DNA from: Pseudomonas sp. L5B5
GTDB lineage: Bacteria > Pseudomonadota > Gammaproteobacteria > Pseudomonadales > Pseudomonadaceae
Assembly: GCF_020520285.1 (NCBI RefSeq)
Contig: NZ_CP084742.1
Span: 2,232,001-2,296,000 of the forward strand
Direction of reading: 5' to 3'
DNA length: 64,000 bases
Part shown: piece after piece, positions 19,581 through 28,373 of the stretch
How the letters are laid out: the number at the start of each line of letters is the position of its first letter
Position numbering within the stretch: position 1 is the first letter of the stretch
Translations under genes and position numbers: made by a program
Notes under the pieces: generated by a model
Told to the model about the DNA's origin: nothing
Database searches by the model: none
What the model saw: only the letters and a program-made list of their open reading frames with translations

Positions 19581-20093
19581 ATGCCCCGGCGCTTATTCAA
19601 ACGTTACATGCCAGACCCCACCAGCATCCGGGAACACAAGTCCTTACGCTTTCTCGGCACACTGCTGCATGACGCCAACCTCTGGCACCTCAATCGGCAT
19701 TCCGTGGCCCGGGCCATGGCCGTTGGTCTGTTCGCCGCGTTCATCCCGATCCCGATGCAGATGCTCCTGGCCGCCGTGCTGGCCGTCTGGCTGCGAGCCA
19801 ACATGCCCATCAGCGTCAGCCTGGTGTGGCTAACCAATCCCATCACCATGCCGCCGGTGTTCTTCTGCACCTATCAACTGGGGGCCTGGTTGATGAATGT
19901 ACCGCCACGCACCCTGCCCGACAGCCTCACCTGGGAATGGATCAGCAGCCAGCTGGCGACCCTCTGGCAACCCTTCCTCCTCGGCTCGGTAGTGGCGGGC
20001 CTGGTGCTGGGAGCCCTGGCCTATTGCCTGACCATGCTCTACTGGCGCTGGTGGGTCGGCCGCCAATGGCGACGGCGCAAGCAGCGGCAGTAG
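19581..20093 (+). CDS. DUF2062 domain-containing membrane protein
   Basis: A 170-residue protein of family DUF2062. A basic N-terminus (MPRRLFKRYMPD) is followed by ARAMAVGLFAAFIPIPMQML and a WLTNPITMPPVFF segment, the two family hallmarks, then a last membrane helix and a very basic C-terminus. Function is not known. The start is supported by conservation; GAGAAG lies about 7 nt upstream. It is divergent from comEC. Confidence 0.9.
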   Translation: MPRRLFKRYMPDPTSIREHKSLRFLGTLLHDANLWHLNRHSVARAMAVGLFAAFIPIPMQMLLAAVLAVWLRANMPISVSLVWLTNPITMPPVFFCTYQLGAWLMNVPPRTLPDSLTWEWISSQLATLWQPFLLGSVVAGLVLGALAYCLTMLYWRWWVGRQWRRRKQRQ

Positions 20094-20100
20094 AAACGAC

Positions 20101-20127
20101 AACGGCCTCCCGAGGGAGGCCGTTTTC
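20101..20127. terminator. Terminator between DUF2062 gene and yadH
   Basis: AACGGCCTCC and GGAGGCCGTT form a perfect 10-bp stem with a CGAG loop between two convergent genes; a short T run follows on the plus strand. Confidence 0.8.
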
Positions 20128-20143
20128 ATTGGCGCAATGCTGC

Positions 20144-20923
20144 TTACTGGCGCATCCCGCGCCCGCTGACCAGCAGCCGGGCGCAGCCGACATAGAGCAC
20201 CGCAGTGGCTGCCAGCATGAAGGTGATCGCCGTGCCGATGCTGATGTCCGACACGCCGAGAATGCCATAGCGAAACGAGTTGACCATGTGCAGCACCGGG
20301 TTGGCCAGGGACACGGTCTGCCAGAACGGCGGCAGCAGGTTGATCGAGTAGAACACTCCGCCCAGGTAGGTCAACGGCGTCAGCACGAAGGTCGGGATGA
20401 TCGAGATATCGTCGAAGTTGCGCGCGAACACCGCATTGATGAAGCCCAGCAGCGAAAAGATCGTGGCCGTCAGCACCACCACCAGCACCGTCACCCCCAG
20501 GTGGTGCACCTGCAGCTTGGTAAAGAACAGCGACAGCAGGGTCACGATGATCCCCACCATCAACCCGCGCAGCACGCCCCCCAGGGTGTAGCCAATGAGG
20601 ATGGTATGGGGCGACACCGGCGACACCATCAGCTCTTCGATGGAGCGCTGGAACTTGCTGCCAAAGAAACTCGAGACCACGTTGCCGTAGGAGTTGGTGA
20701 TCACCGACATCATGATCAGCCCTGGCACGATGTACTCCATGTAGGTGAAGCCACCCATGTCACCGATTTGCCGGCCAATCAGGTTACCGAAGATGACAAA
20801 GTACAGGACCATGGTGATGGCCGGCGGCAGCAGGGTCTGCGGCCAGATTCGGGTGAAGCGCTTGACCTCGCGGTAGACGATGGTATTGAGCGCCACCATA
20901 TTGGGCTTGAACTCCGAACTCAT
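20144..20923 (-). CDS. yadH: ABC-2 type transporter permease (YadH-like)
   Basis: A 259-residue permease with six predicted transmembrane helices and the ABC-2 signature around NPVLHMVNSFRYGILG. Its ATG overlaps the stop of the ATPase gene by 4 nt (ATGA). With YadG-like ATPase it forms an inner-membrane exporter; the substrate is not known. Confidence 0.92.
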   Translation of the reverse strand: MSSEFKPNMVALNTIVYREVKRFTRIWPQTLLPPAITMVLYFVIFGNLIGRQIGDMGGFTYMEYIVPGLIMMSVITNSYGNVVSSFFGSKFQRSIEELMVSPVSPHTILIGYTLGGVLRGLMVGIIVTLLSLFFTKLQVHHLGVTVLVVVLTATIFSLLGFINAVFARNFDDISIIPTFVLTPLTYLGGVFYSINLLPPFWQTVSLANPVLHMVNSFRYGILGVSDISIGTAITFMLAATAVLYVGCARLLVSGRGMRQ

Positions 20924-21852
20924 ATCGCCACCTTCGACAGGTTTTTCTCCACCAGGGACACGAACAGCTCCTCAAGTCGATTGGTCTTGTTACGCAGGCT
21001 CAGCACCTCGATGTTCTGCAGTGCCAGCTGGCTGAACAGCCCGGTGATGCCCATGGCCTTGTCCACCTGGACCTCCAGGGTATGGCTGTCCACCAAGCGA
21101 GTCGGATAGCCGACCAACTGCGGGGCCGCACCCAGGTCACGCTTGAGGTCCAGCAGGAAGGTTTCCACGTGCAGCTGACCGAGCAACTGACGCATGCTGG
21201 TGTTCTCGACGATGGTGCCGTGGTCGATGATCCCGATGTTGCGGCACAACTGCTCGGCTTCTTCCAGGTAGTGGGTGGTGAGGATGATGGTGATGCCCTT
21301 CTGGTTGAGCTCGGTGAGGAAGCTCCACATCGAACGGCGCAGCTCGATATCCACCCCGGCAGTGGGCTCGTCGAGAATCAGCAGCCGCGGCTCGTGGACC
21401 AGGGCCCGGGCGATCATCAGGCGGCGCTTCATGCCCCCGGACAGCGAACGCGAAGGCACGTCGCGCTTGTCCCACAGGCCGAGCTGGGTCAGGTACTGCT
21501 CGGCGCGTTCCTTGGCGACTTTCGCCGGGATGCCGTAGTAGCCGGCCTGCGTCACGACGATGTCGAAGGTCTTCTCGAACTGGTTGAAATTGAATTCCTG
21601 CGGCACCACGCCGATGCAGCGCTTGAGCGCTGCCGGCTGGCGATCCAGGTCATGGCCGAAGACATTCACCGTGCCGCTGGTCTTGTTCACCAGGGTCGAG
21701 AGAATGCCGATGGTGGTGGATTTGCCAGCCCCGTTGGGGCCAAGCAAGGCAAAGAAATCACCTTCGGCGACATCCAGATCGATACCACTCAGGGCCTGGA
21801 AACCGTTGCCGTAGGTTTTGGTTAGCTGCCGGATGGACAGAGCGGAACTCAT
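20920..21852 (-). CDS. yadG: ABC transporter ATP-binding protein (YadG-like)
   Basis: A 310-residue ATPase. Walker A is GPNGAGKST, the signature motif is SLSGGMKRR, Walker B is LLILDEP, and the switch His is in LTTHYLEE. The C-terminal roughly 80 residues after the nucleotide-binding domain are usual for this DrrA/YadG group. The ATG at 21852 is preferred over upstream TTG/GTG codons. Confidence 0.92.
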   Translation of the reverse strand: MSSALSIRQLTKTYGNGFQALSGIDLDVAEGDFFALLGPNGAGKSTTIGILSTLVNKTSGTVNVFGHDLDRQPAALKRCIGVVPQEFNFNQFEKTFDIVVTQAGYYGIPAKVAKERAEQYLTQLGLWDKRDVPSRSLSGGMKRRLMIARALVHEPRLLILDEPTAGVDIELRRSMWSFLTELNQKGITIILTTHYLEEAEQLCRNIGIIDHGTIVENTSMRQLLGQLHVETFLLDLKRDLGAAPQLVGYPTRLVDSHTLEVQVDKAMGITGLFSQLALQNIEVLSLRNKTNRLEELFVSLVEKNLSKVAI

Positions 21853-21984
21853 ATCGGATTCATGCACCAAGAAGGGAGAGAGTTATAGGTAAGGGCGGCC
21901 CGAGCGGATTGCAACGATGCCGGACGCCCGCCATGTTGCGTGCCGACGCCGCGCAAGTACAGTCATGCCTGTCGATAGTGGGTA

Positions 21985-22608
21985 TTAAGTCAACGCGGTC
22001 ATCACCACCCGGCGATAGGCCGGACGCTGTTTCAGGCGTTGGTACCAGGCTTCCAGGTGAGGCATCGAGGGCCGCTCGATCGGCATCTCGAACCAGGCAT
22101 AAATGAAACTGCCCAGGGGAATGTCACCCATGCCGACCTGCTGGCCGGAGAGGTAGGGCTGTTTTGCCAGTGCCTGGTCGACCCGTCCCAGCAACTCGGC
22201 GCACGTGTCCCTGGCTGCGTTGATCTGCACCCAGTCCTGCTCGGCCGCCGGGGTTCGCACTACCCCCCAGAACAGGGGACGGAACACATCGGCGAAGCTC
22301 GAGGTCGTCCAGTCCATCCACTTCTCGGCGCTGGCTCGTGCCTGCACATCGGCGGGGTACCAGGGCGTACCGCCAGCGTGCCGAGCCAGCAGGTAACGCA
22401 CGATGGTGTTGGATTCCCAAAGCACGAACCCTTCGTCCTCGATCAACGGGATGCGGCCATTGGGGTTCAGGGCCCGGTACTCGGGGGTGTCTACCACTCC
22501 GAAGGCGCCACCGGCATCCAGGGACTCGTAGGCCAGCCCCAGCTCCTCGGCGCACCACAGTGCCTTCCTGACATTCGACGAGTTCTTGCGACCCCAGATC
22601 TTCAGCAT
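21985..22608 (-). CDS. Glutathione S-transferase family protein
   Basis: A 207-residue cytosolic GST. The thioredoxin-fold domain shows KIWGRKNSSNVRK near the N-terminus (Ser/Asn at the catalytic position) and LNPNGRIPLIED with the cis-Pro; WESNTIVRYL is the GSH gamma-glutamyl-binding motif. The second ATG (22608) was chosen because GGAGGG is 6 nt before it and abuts the first ATG. Substrate unknown. Confidence 0.9.
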   Translation of the reverse strand: MLKIWGRKNSSNVRKALWCAEELGLAYESLDAGGAFGVVDTPEYRALNPNGRIPLIEDEGFVLWESNTIVRYLLARHAGGTPWYPADVQARASAEKWMDWTTSSFADVFRPLFWGVVRTPAAEQDWVQINAARDTCAELLGRVDQALAKQPYLSGQQVGMGDIPLGSFIYAWFEMPIERPSMPHLEAWYQRLKQRPAYRRVVMTALT

Positions 22609-22650
22609 GACCATCCCTCCATAATGAATGCCGGGGCAGTCTACGCCTGA

Positions 22651-23310
22651 TCAGCCGCCACTCAAATCGCTGCGCATGTCGCCCAGCAACTGGGCGCGCG
22701 GCTCGCTGAACAGATGTGGATAACATTTCTCCAGATGGCTGAAAAAGAAGCGCTCCGGAACATCGGCGAACTGCCCGTGATCCACCAGGTATTCCATCAT
22801 CTGCTCGCCCTGGCGATTGAAGGGATGGAACACACTGTCCTGCACCCCGTCGAAATCCAGCGGGGCCACATCGAACAGTTCGCACAGGTGCAGGTTGAAC
22901 GCGGGCGTGGCCTTGACCCAGCGCCCGTCCAGATACAGCTCGGTATAGCCGTGCATGGCGAACACGTCACTGCGCAACAATTCCAGCAGGCGCGGGGTCG
23001 ACAGATGATTACGCACGTCGGCCAGGCCGATGCGGGCGGGAATTGCGCAATGCCGGGCACAACCGGCCAGCAGGGTGGCCTTGGGCACGCAATAGCTCTC
23101 TGCCGTGGCCAGGGCATGGCTGCCGCGCAGGGTTTCGGGGTCGAGGCTGAAGGTATAGGGGTTGTAGCGCACGGCTTCGCGCACCGCGTAATAGAGGCTC
23201 ACCGCCTGCTGCCGAGGGTCACGACTGGCACCGCGATGAGTTTCGGCGAACTCCACCACCGCAGGGTGGTCACTATCGATGAAGCGGCTGGGACGCAAGT
23301 ACTCGTGCAT
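22651..23310 (-). CDS. Transglutaminase-like cysteine protease-fold protein
   Basis: A 219-residue protein of the transglutaminase-like superfamily. The candidate catalytic Cys is in ESYCVPKATLLAG, the His in MHGYTELYLDG and the acidic residue follows a short distance downstream. GGAGGT lies 7 nt before the ATG at 23310. It is divergent from the acyl-CoA dehydrogenase. The substrate is not known; many of these act as peptidases or amidases. Confidence 0.88.
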   Translation of the reverse strand: MHEYLRPSRFIDSDHPAVVEFAETHRGASRDPRQQAVSLYYAVREAVRYNPYTFSLDPETLRGSHALATAESYCVPKATLLAGCARHCAIPARIGLADVRNHLSTPRLLELLRSDVFAMHGYTELYLDGRWVKATPAFNLHLCELFDVAPLDFDGVQDSVFHPFNRQGEQMMEYLVDHGQFADVPERFFFSHLEKCYPHLFSEPRAQLLGDMRSDLSGG

Positions 23311-23537
23311 GGGCTTGACCTCCAGGTGAAGCCTGAGTCTATAGGCGCCTGCGGCCCAGAGATAACGACGTTTCAGCCAAAGATCATGGCCTGTTTCATC
23401 CAGCCGGACGGAATGTGCAACTGACGTCCACCGGCCAGGGCCAGCATGGCACCCGCACCGCCCCGACCACCCGCTTCGTCGCCAGCCGACTAAGCTCTGA
23501 AGGTGCTTTGGGCCCCTGGCTTCATGGAGGATTGAAT

Positions 23538-25985
23538 ATGCTGTTGTTGTGGATACTGGTTCTGCTGGCTGGCGTCGCCTATCTGGCACACAGGCGCACC
23601 GCCCCGCTGCCCGCCCTGGGCGTGGTCGCCCTCTACCTGCTGGCCATGGGTGCCTTCAGCCATGCTCCCGACTGGCTGCTGCTGGTGTTCTGGGTACTCC
23701 TGGCGGCAGTCGCCGCGCCCCTGCTCCTGCCCGACCTGCGGCGCAAGCATTTCAGCGCCCCCTTGTTCAACTGGTTCCAGAAGGTCCTGCCGCCGATGTC
23801 GCAAACCGAACGCGATGCCATCGATGCCGGCACCGTGTGGTGGGATGGCGAACTGTTCAGCGGCCGCCCCGACTGGAACACCCTGCTGGCCTACCCCAAG
23901 GTCCAGCTCACCGAGGAAGAGCAGGCCTTCATCGACGGTCCTACTGAAGAACTGTGCGCCATGGTCACCGACTGGCAGATCGGCCAGCACATGGACCTGC
24001 CGGCCGAAGCCTGGACACACATCAAGGAGCACGGATTCTTCGCCCTGATCATTCCCAAGGAATACGGTGGCAAGGGGTTCTCCGCCTATGCCCATTCCCA
24101 GGTGGCTATGAAGCTGGCGACCCGCAGCGGTGACCTGGCCTCCACCGTGATGGTCCCCAACTCCCTGGGGCCTGCCGAGCTGCTGCTGCACTACGGCACC
24201 GACGAACAACGCAACCACTACCTGCCGCGCCTGGCCCGCGGCGACGACATTCCCTGCTTCGCCCTCACCGGTCCCCTGGCCGGCTCCGATGCCGGCGCCA
24301 TGCCGGACACCGGCATCATCTGCAAAGGCCAGTGGCAAGGCGAGGAAACCCTCGGCCTGCGCCTGAACTGGGAAAAGCGCTACATCACCCTGGGTCCGGT
24401 CGCCACGTTGCTGGGCCTGGCCTTCAAGGCCCACGACCCGGACCACCTGCTGGGCGATGAAGAAGACCTGGGCATCAGCCTGGCCCTGATCCCCACCGAC
24501 ACTCCCGGGGTGGAAATCGGCCGCCGCCACCTGCCCCTGGGCGCCGCCTTCATGAACGGCCCGAACTCGGGCAAGGACGTATTCATCCCCCTGGACTTCC
24601 TCATCGGCGGCCAGGAGATGCTCGGCAAAGGCTGGATGATGCTGATGAACTGCCTGTCGGTGGGACGCTCGATCTCGCTGCCGGCCGTAGGCACCGGCGC
24701 CGCCAAATTCACCAGCCTGGTGACCGGCCAGTACGCCCAGGTGCGGGAACAGTTCAATGTGCCCCTGGCTGCCTTCGAAGGCATCCAGGAAGCCCTGGCC
24801 CGCATCGGCGGCAATGCCTGGCTGATGGACAGCGCGCGCATGCTCACCGCCAACGCCGTGGACCTGGGGGAAAAACCCTCGGTGCTATCGGCGATCCTCA
24901 AGTACCACCTCACCGAGCGCGGCCGCGAGTGCATTGGCCACGCCATGGACGTGCACGGCGGCAAGGGCATCATCATGGGGCCCAACAACTACCTGGGCCG
25001 CAACTGGCAGGGCGCACCGATCTTCATCACTGTCGAGGGCGCCAATATTCTCTCGCGCAACCTGATGATCTTCGGCCAGGGAGCGATCCGCTGCCATCCG
25101 TTCGTGCTCAAGGAAATGGCCCTGGCCGGACGCGAGGATCATGACCAGGCATTGAAGGAATTCGACGCCCTGCTGCTCAAGCACATCGGCTTCGCCGTGA
25201 GCAACGCTGCCAGCACCCTGGTGCTGAACCTGGGCCTGGGCCACTTCGAAGCGGCGCCGGGGGACAAGCTCAGCCAGGGCTACTTCCGGGCCCTGAACCG
25301 CCAGGCTGCGGCCTTCGCCCTGCTGGCCGACCTGTCGATGATGCTCCTGGGGGGCGAGCTCAAGCGGCGCGAACGCCTGTCCGCACGCCTGGGCGACGTG
25401 CTGAGCCACCTGTACCTGGGCTCGGCGGCACTCAAGCGCTACCACGACCTGGACTCGCCGGAGTACCTGCAACCGCTGCTGGCCTGGGCCATGGAGGAAA
25501 GTCTCGGCCAGTCGGAGCGTGCCCTGGACGAGCTGCTGCGCAACTTCCCCAGCCGCACCTTCGGCTGCCTGCTGCGGGTCCTGGTGTTCCCCTTTGGCCG
25601 GCGCCATACCGGTCCTTCGGATCACCTGGATGCCGAAGTGGCGGCGATCATCGGCCGGGCCCAGGGCGATCCCGCCCTGGAAGCGGTACTCGCCGGCTGC
25701 TACCGGCCACAATCGGCAGACGATCCGGTAGGCGCCCTGCAGCACGCGAGCAACCTGCTGAGTGCGGCGCACCCCTTGCAGAAGAAGCTCCACGAAGCGC
25801 TGAAGAGTGGCCAGGTCAAACCAGGTGCTGGCGAATCGGCCATCGACGCGGCACTGCAGGCCGGCGTCCTGCAGGCCGCCGAAGCGCAAAGCCTGCATGC
25901 AGCCGAAGCAGCGCGACGCAAGGTCATCGATGTGGATGACTTCGCCAAGGAAGAACTGACCCTGGGCGAAGGCAAGATCCGCTAG
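23538..25985 (+). CDS. Membrane-anchored acyl-CoA dehydrogenase (FadE-like)
   Basis: An 815-residue acyl-CoA dehydrogenase of the long FadE type. Two N-terminal hydrophobic segments (about 2-17 and 27-68) anchor it, then the dehydrogenase domains with CFALTGPLAGSDAG (FAD binding) and TVEGANILSRNLMIFGQGAI (catalytic region), and a DUF1974 C-terminal extension. It catalyses the first step of fatty acid beta-oxidation. GGAGG is 7 nt before the ATG. The P. aeruginosa counterpart is probably PA2815. Confidence 0.93.
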   Translation: MLLLWILVLLAGVAYLAHRRTAPLPALGVVALYLLAMGAFSHAPDWLLLVFWVLLAAVAAPLLLPDLRRKHFSAPLFNWFQKVLPPMSQTERDAIDAGTVWWDGELFSGRPDWNTLLAYPKVQLTEEEQAFIDGPTEELCAMVTDWQIGQHMDLPAEAWTHIKEHGFFALIIPKEYGGKGFSAYAHSQVAMKLATRSGDLASTVMVPNSLGPAELLLHYGTDEQRNHYLPRLARGDDIPCFALTGPLAGSDAGAMPDTGIICKGQWQGEETLGLRLNWEKRYITLGPVATLLGLAFKAHDPDHLLGDEEDLGISLALIPTDTPGVEIGRRHLPLGAAFMNGPNSGKDVFIPLDFLIGGQEMLGKGWMMLMNCLSVGRSISLPAVGTGAAKFTSLVTGQYAQVREQFNVPLAAFEGIQEALARIGGNAWLMDSARMLTANAVDLGEKPSVLSAILKYHLTERGRECIGHAMDVHGGKGIIMGPNNYLGRNWQGAPIFITVEGANILSRNLMIFGQGAIRCHPFVLKEMALAGREDHDQALKEFDALLLKHIGFAVSNAASTLVLNLGLGHFEAAPGDKLSQGYFRALNRQAAAFALLADLSMMLLGGELKRRERLSARLGDVLSHLYLGSAALKRYHDLDSPEYLQPLLAWAMEESLGQSERALDELLRNFPSRTFGCLLRVLVFPFGRRHTGPSDHLDAEVAAIIGRAQGDPALEAVLAGCYRPQSADDPVGALQHASNLLSAAHPLQKKLHEALKSGQVKPGAGESAIDAALQAGVLQAAEAQSLHAAEAARRKVIDVDDFAKEELTLGEGKIR

Positions 25986-26125
25986 CAGGCCGTTGAAAGA
26001 GGTAAGCGAGGCAGCCAGCGCAAGGCAAAAACAGGCGAAAAAGCGCAGTTTACGAGTGGTAAATGAGCATTTTGAGCGTGTTTCAACGCAGCGATGGCAA
26101 CGCAGGTAGTTTTTCGACGGCCTGC
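25985..26125. repeat. 141-bp intergenic element with terminal inverted repeats
   Basis: The ends GCAGGCCGTTGAAA and TTTCGACGGCCTGC are inverted copies differing at one base. The left end begins at the last base of the preceding stop codon. The inside lacks a gene. Its shape and recollection of similar sequences between genes in other Pseudomonas genomes suggest a dispersed, MITE-like element; copy number could not be checked here. Confidence 0.6.
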
Positions 26126-26160
26126 CAGGCGACCGCCCTTGGGCTGGTCGATTATGAAAC

Positions 26161-26191
26161 CGGGCGCGGGGGCTATATACTCCCGCGCCCG
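26161..26191 (+). promoter_or_regulatory. Perfect 10-bp hairpin with -10-like loop upstream of the small conserved gene
   Basis: CGGGCGCGGG (26161-26170) and CCCGCGCCCG (26182-26191) are exact inverted copies. The 11-nt loop contains TATACT (26176-26181), a good -10 box. GTTTTG follows. It could be a promoter with an overlapping operator, or a terminator for the upstream gene; the start codon of the next gene is 23 nt downstream. Confidence 0.5.
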
Positions 26192-26213
26192 TTTTGCTCT
26201 TGAGGACCCTGTC

Positions 26214-26621
26214 ATGTCCAACACCGTCGCCGACCATCTCGTCCTGCTCGACCACCTGCGCAGCATCCTGGTGGCCGTGGGAGAAGCCGAACAGGTTCCC
26301 GAAGAAAGCCACGCGCTGTTCCTGGAGCGCTTCGACGAACTGCGCGCCTCGCTGCCGATCGACCCGATCGAAAGCCAGTACCTGGGGCAGGACCTGCTGT
26401 GCCAGATCATGCAGCGCTACCCGCAGATCGCCCATCTGGTTCCGCGCGACCTGCTGTGGTACTTCGCCGGCGACTGCCTGCACTACATGCCCGACGAGGA
26501 AATCGACCTGTACCAGACCCTCGAGGAGCGCCGCTACGAGGCCGAACAGAACGACGAGCCGTTTGACTGGAACCAGGAAAAGCAGCTGCTGGCGCTCTCC
26601 GACCAGGACAGCCGGCACTGA
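26214..26621 (+). CDS. Conserved Pseudomonas protein (PA2817-like), function unknown
   Basis: A 135-residue acidic, soluble protein with no signal or membrane segment; the middle contains PIDPIESQYLGQDLLCQIMQ and a Tyr/Asp/Glu-rich end. It appears to match the conserved protein following the acyl-CoA dehydrogenase in P. aeruginosa. TGAGGA is 8 nt before the ATG. An open extension upstream runs into the hairpin and is not likely translated. No function can be assigned. Confidence 0.8.
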   Translation: MSNTVADHLVLLDHLRSILVAVGEAEQVPEESHALFLERFDELRASLPIDPIESQYLGQDLLCQIMQRYPQIAHLVPRDLLWYFAGDCLHYMPDEEIDLYQTLEERRYEAEQNDEPFDWNQEKQLLALSDQDSRH

Positions 26622-26638
26622 TCACGCCCCTGGCACCC

Positions 26639-26672
26639 AAGGCCCGCACGGTTTTACCGGCGGGCCTTTTTC
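26639..26672 (+). terminator. Terminator after the PA2817-like gene
   Basis: GGCCCGC and GCGGGCC form the stem, followed by six T. It sits at the end of the convergent LysR gene too. Confidence 0.85.
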
Positions 26673-27618
26673 ATGGGCCCGCCCTGCCCGGTCGGTTCAG
26701 GGTCGGCTCCTTGGCCAGGCACTCCACCAGGTAGTCGATGAAGACCCGCAGCTTGGGCGGCAGGTAGCGGGTCGGCGAGTGCAGTAACCAGGCACCGCCG
26801 TGATAGGACGCCAGGAAGGTCCAGTCCGGCAGCACCTGAACGATCAGCCCCTGCTCCAGGGCATGACGCGCAGTGAAATACGGCAGGCTGCCGATCCCCA
26901 GGTGCTGTTGCACCGCATCCAGGCGCACGCCTGTGTGGTTGGCCGCGTAGCGCCCTCGCACTCCCACGGTCACCGCCTTGCTGCCCTGGGTGAACTTCCA
27001 GCGGGCATCACCAGGTGTCTCGCCCAGGTAGATGCAACTGTGCTGGCGCAGGTCCTGGGGATGGACTGGCGTGCCGTGCTCCGCCAAGTACTGCGGCGTA
27101 GCGCACAACAGGTGGTCGATGCGCAGCAACTGGCGACCGATCAGCCCCGGCGGCGGACGATCGGTGATACGGATTGCCAGGTCGACATGGTCATCGATCA
27201 GGTCGACATCCCGATCCTCGTGCAGCAACTCCACATCCACCTTCGGGTAGCGCCGCAGGAACTCCGCCATGTGCGGATGGACCACGAAGCGTCCCACCGC
27301 CTTGGGCACGCTGACCCGTACCAGGCCTTGGGCTTCATGGGTGAACTGGCCGCTGACTTCCATCACCGAACGGGCCGCACTGACCATCTCGCTACAGCGC
27401 TTGAAGACCTCCTCGCCGCCGTCGCTCAAGCGCAGCTTGCGGGTGGTGCGTTGCAACAGTCGGGTGGCCAGGGCCTTCTCCAGACGCGAGATGCTGCGAC
27501 TCACCGCCGAAGGCGAGGAGCCCAGCTGGCGCGCGGCCTCGGAGAAACTGCCGGTTTCCACCACGCGGACGAAAATGGCCATTTCAGCCAGCAGGGACAA
27601 GGGTAGATTTATGCTCAT
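26671..27618 (-). CDS. LysR-family transcriptional regulator
   Basis: A 315-residue LysR regulator. The N-terminal winged helix covers FVRVVETGSFSEAARQLGSSPSAVSRSISRLE, followed by a type 2 periplasmic-binding effector domain. The ATG at 27618 (MSINLPL) is preferred to an in-frame start five codons upstream. It is divergent from the AlaX-like gene (89-nt gap), so that gene is its most likely target by the usual LysR layout. The effector is unknown. Confidence 0.92.
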   Translation of the reverse strand: MSINLPLSLLAEMAIFVRVVETGSFSEAARQLGSSPSAVSRSISRLEKALATRLLQRTTRKLRLSDGGEEVFKRCSEMVSAARSVMEVSGQFTHEAQGLVRVSVPKAVGRFVVHPHMAEFLRRYPKVDVELLHEDRDVDLIDDHVDLAIRITDRPPPGLIGRQLLRIDHLLCATPQYLAEHGTPVHPQDLRQHSCIYLGETPGDARWKFTQGSKAVTVGVRGRYAANHTGVRLDAVQQHLGIGSLPYFTARHALEQGLIVQVLPDWTFLASYHGGAWLLHSPTRYLPPKLRVFIDYLVECLAKEPTLNRPGRAGP

Positions 27619-27707
27619 GACGCAACAGTCCATTGAGTTTTGAATGGATTATCACGCAATTGATGTGGCCACATAATAAAAAGACACACGACTCCAGGGT
27701 TTGAAAC

Positions 27708-28334
27708 ATGACGCTGCGCCTGTATTACCAGCACGATCAATTGAATGTCCCGGTCGAAGTATTGAGTTGCTCAGGCGACGAGGCCCCCTACACCGCGATC
27801 CTCAGCACAACCCCCTTTCACCCCCAGGGCGGTGGCCAGCCCAGCGACACCGGCTGGATTGGCCAGGCCCAGGTATTACGAGTACTCCTGGCTGGAGAAC
27901 AGATCGTGCACTACCTGGCTCAGCCGCTGCTGCCAGGATCTTTCGAAGCACGGGTGGACCAGGCCTCGCGCGAGTTCAACAGCCGCATGCATTCAGCCGG
28001 GCACCTGATCGGCCACTTCGTGCAAAGCCGGGGCTGGACTCCGATCAAGGCCCACCACTGGCCCAACGAAGGCCGCGTGTCGTTCACGCCGGGGGCAGCC
28101 CCCCAGGCCATCGACTGCGCCCTGGTGCACAGCGCTGTCGAGCAATGGATAGAGGCCGATTTCCCGCGCCATGTCCACATGGAGCAAGGGATGCGCCAGA
28201 TCAGCTTTGGCCCGTTGCCGGCCTTTGGCTGCGGCGGCACCCATGTGCGCCAGCTGCGTGAGCTGGGACGGGTGCGAATCCAGTCGGTCACACAGAAGAA
28301 GGGCGTGCTCTCGGTCAGCTACGACCTGGGTTGA
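27708..28334 (+). CDS. Alanyl-tRNA editing protein (AlaX-like)
   Basis: A 208-residue stand-alone editing domain related to AlaRS/ThrRS. The zinc-binding HxxxH is HSAGH (His95, His99) and the second half is CGGTH (Cys175, His179), so the metal site is complete; the N-terminal FHPQGGGQPSDTG motif is also conserved. It should deacylate Ser- or Gly-tRNA-Ala in trans. It is divergent from a LysR regulator and followed by a LysE exporter, which suggests a link to amino-acid stress. Confidence 0.92.
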   Translation: MTLRLYYQHDQLNVPVEVLSCSGDEAPYTAILSTTPFHPQGGGQPSDTGWIGQAQVLRVLLAGEQIVHYLAQPLLPGSFEARVDQASREFNSRMHSAGHLIGHFVQSRGWTPIKAHHWPNEGRVSFTPGAAPQAIDCALVHSAVEQWIEADFPRHVHMEQGMRQISFGPLPAFGCGGTHVRQLRELGRVRIQSVTQKKGVLSVSYDLG

Positions 28335-28373
28335 AAACGCCCTCGCCCACCCAACCTGCCTCGCGGAGTTTCC

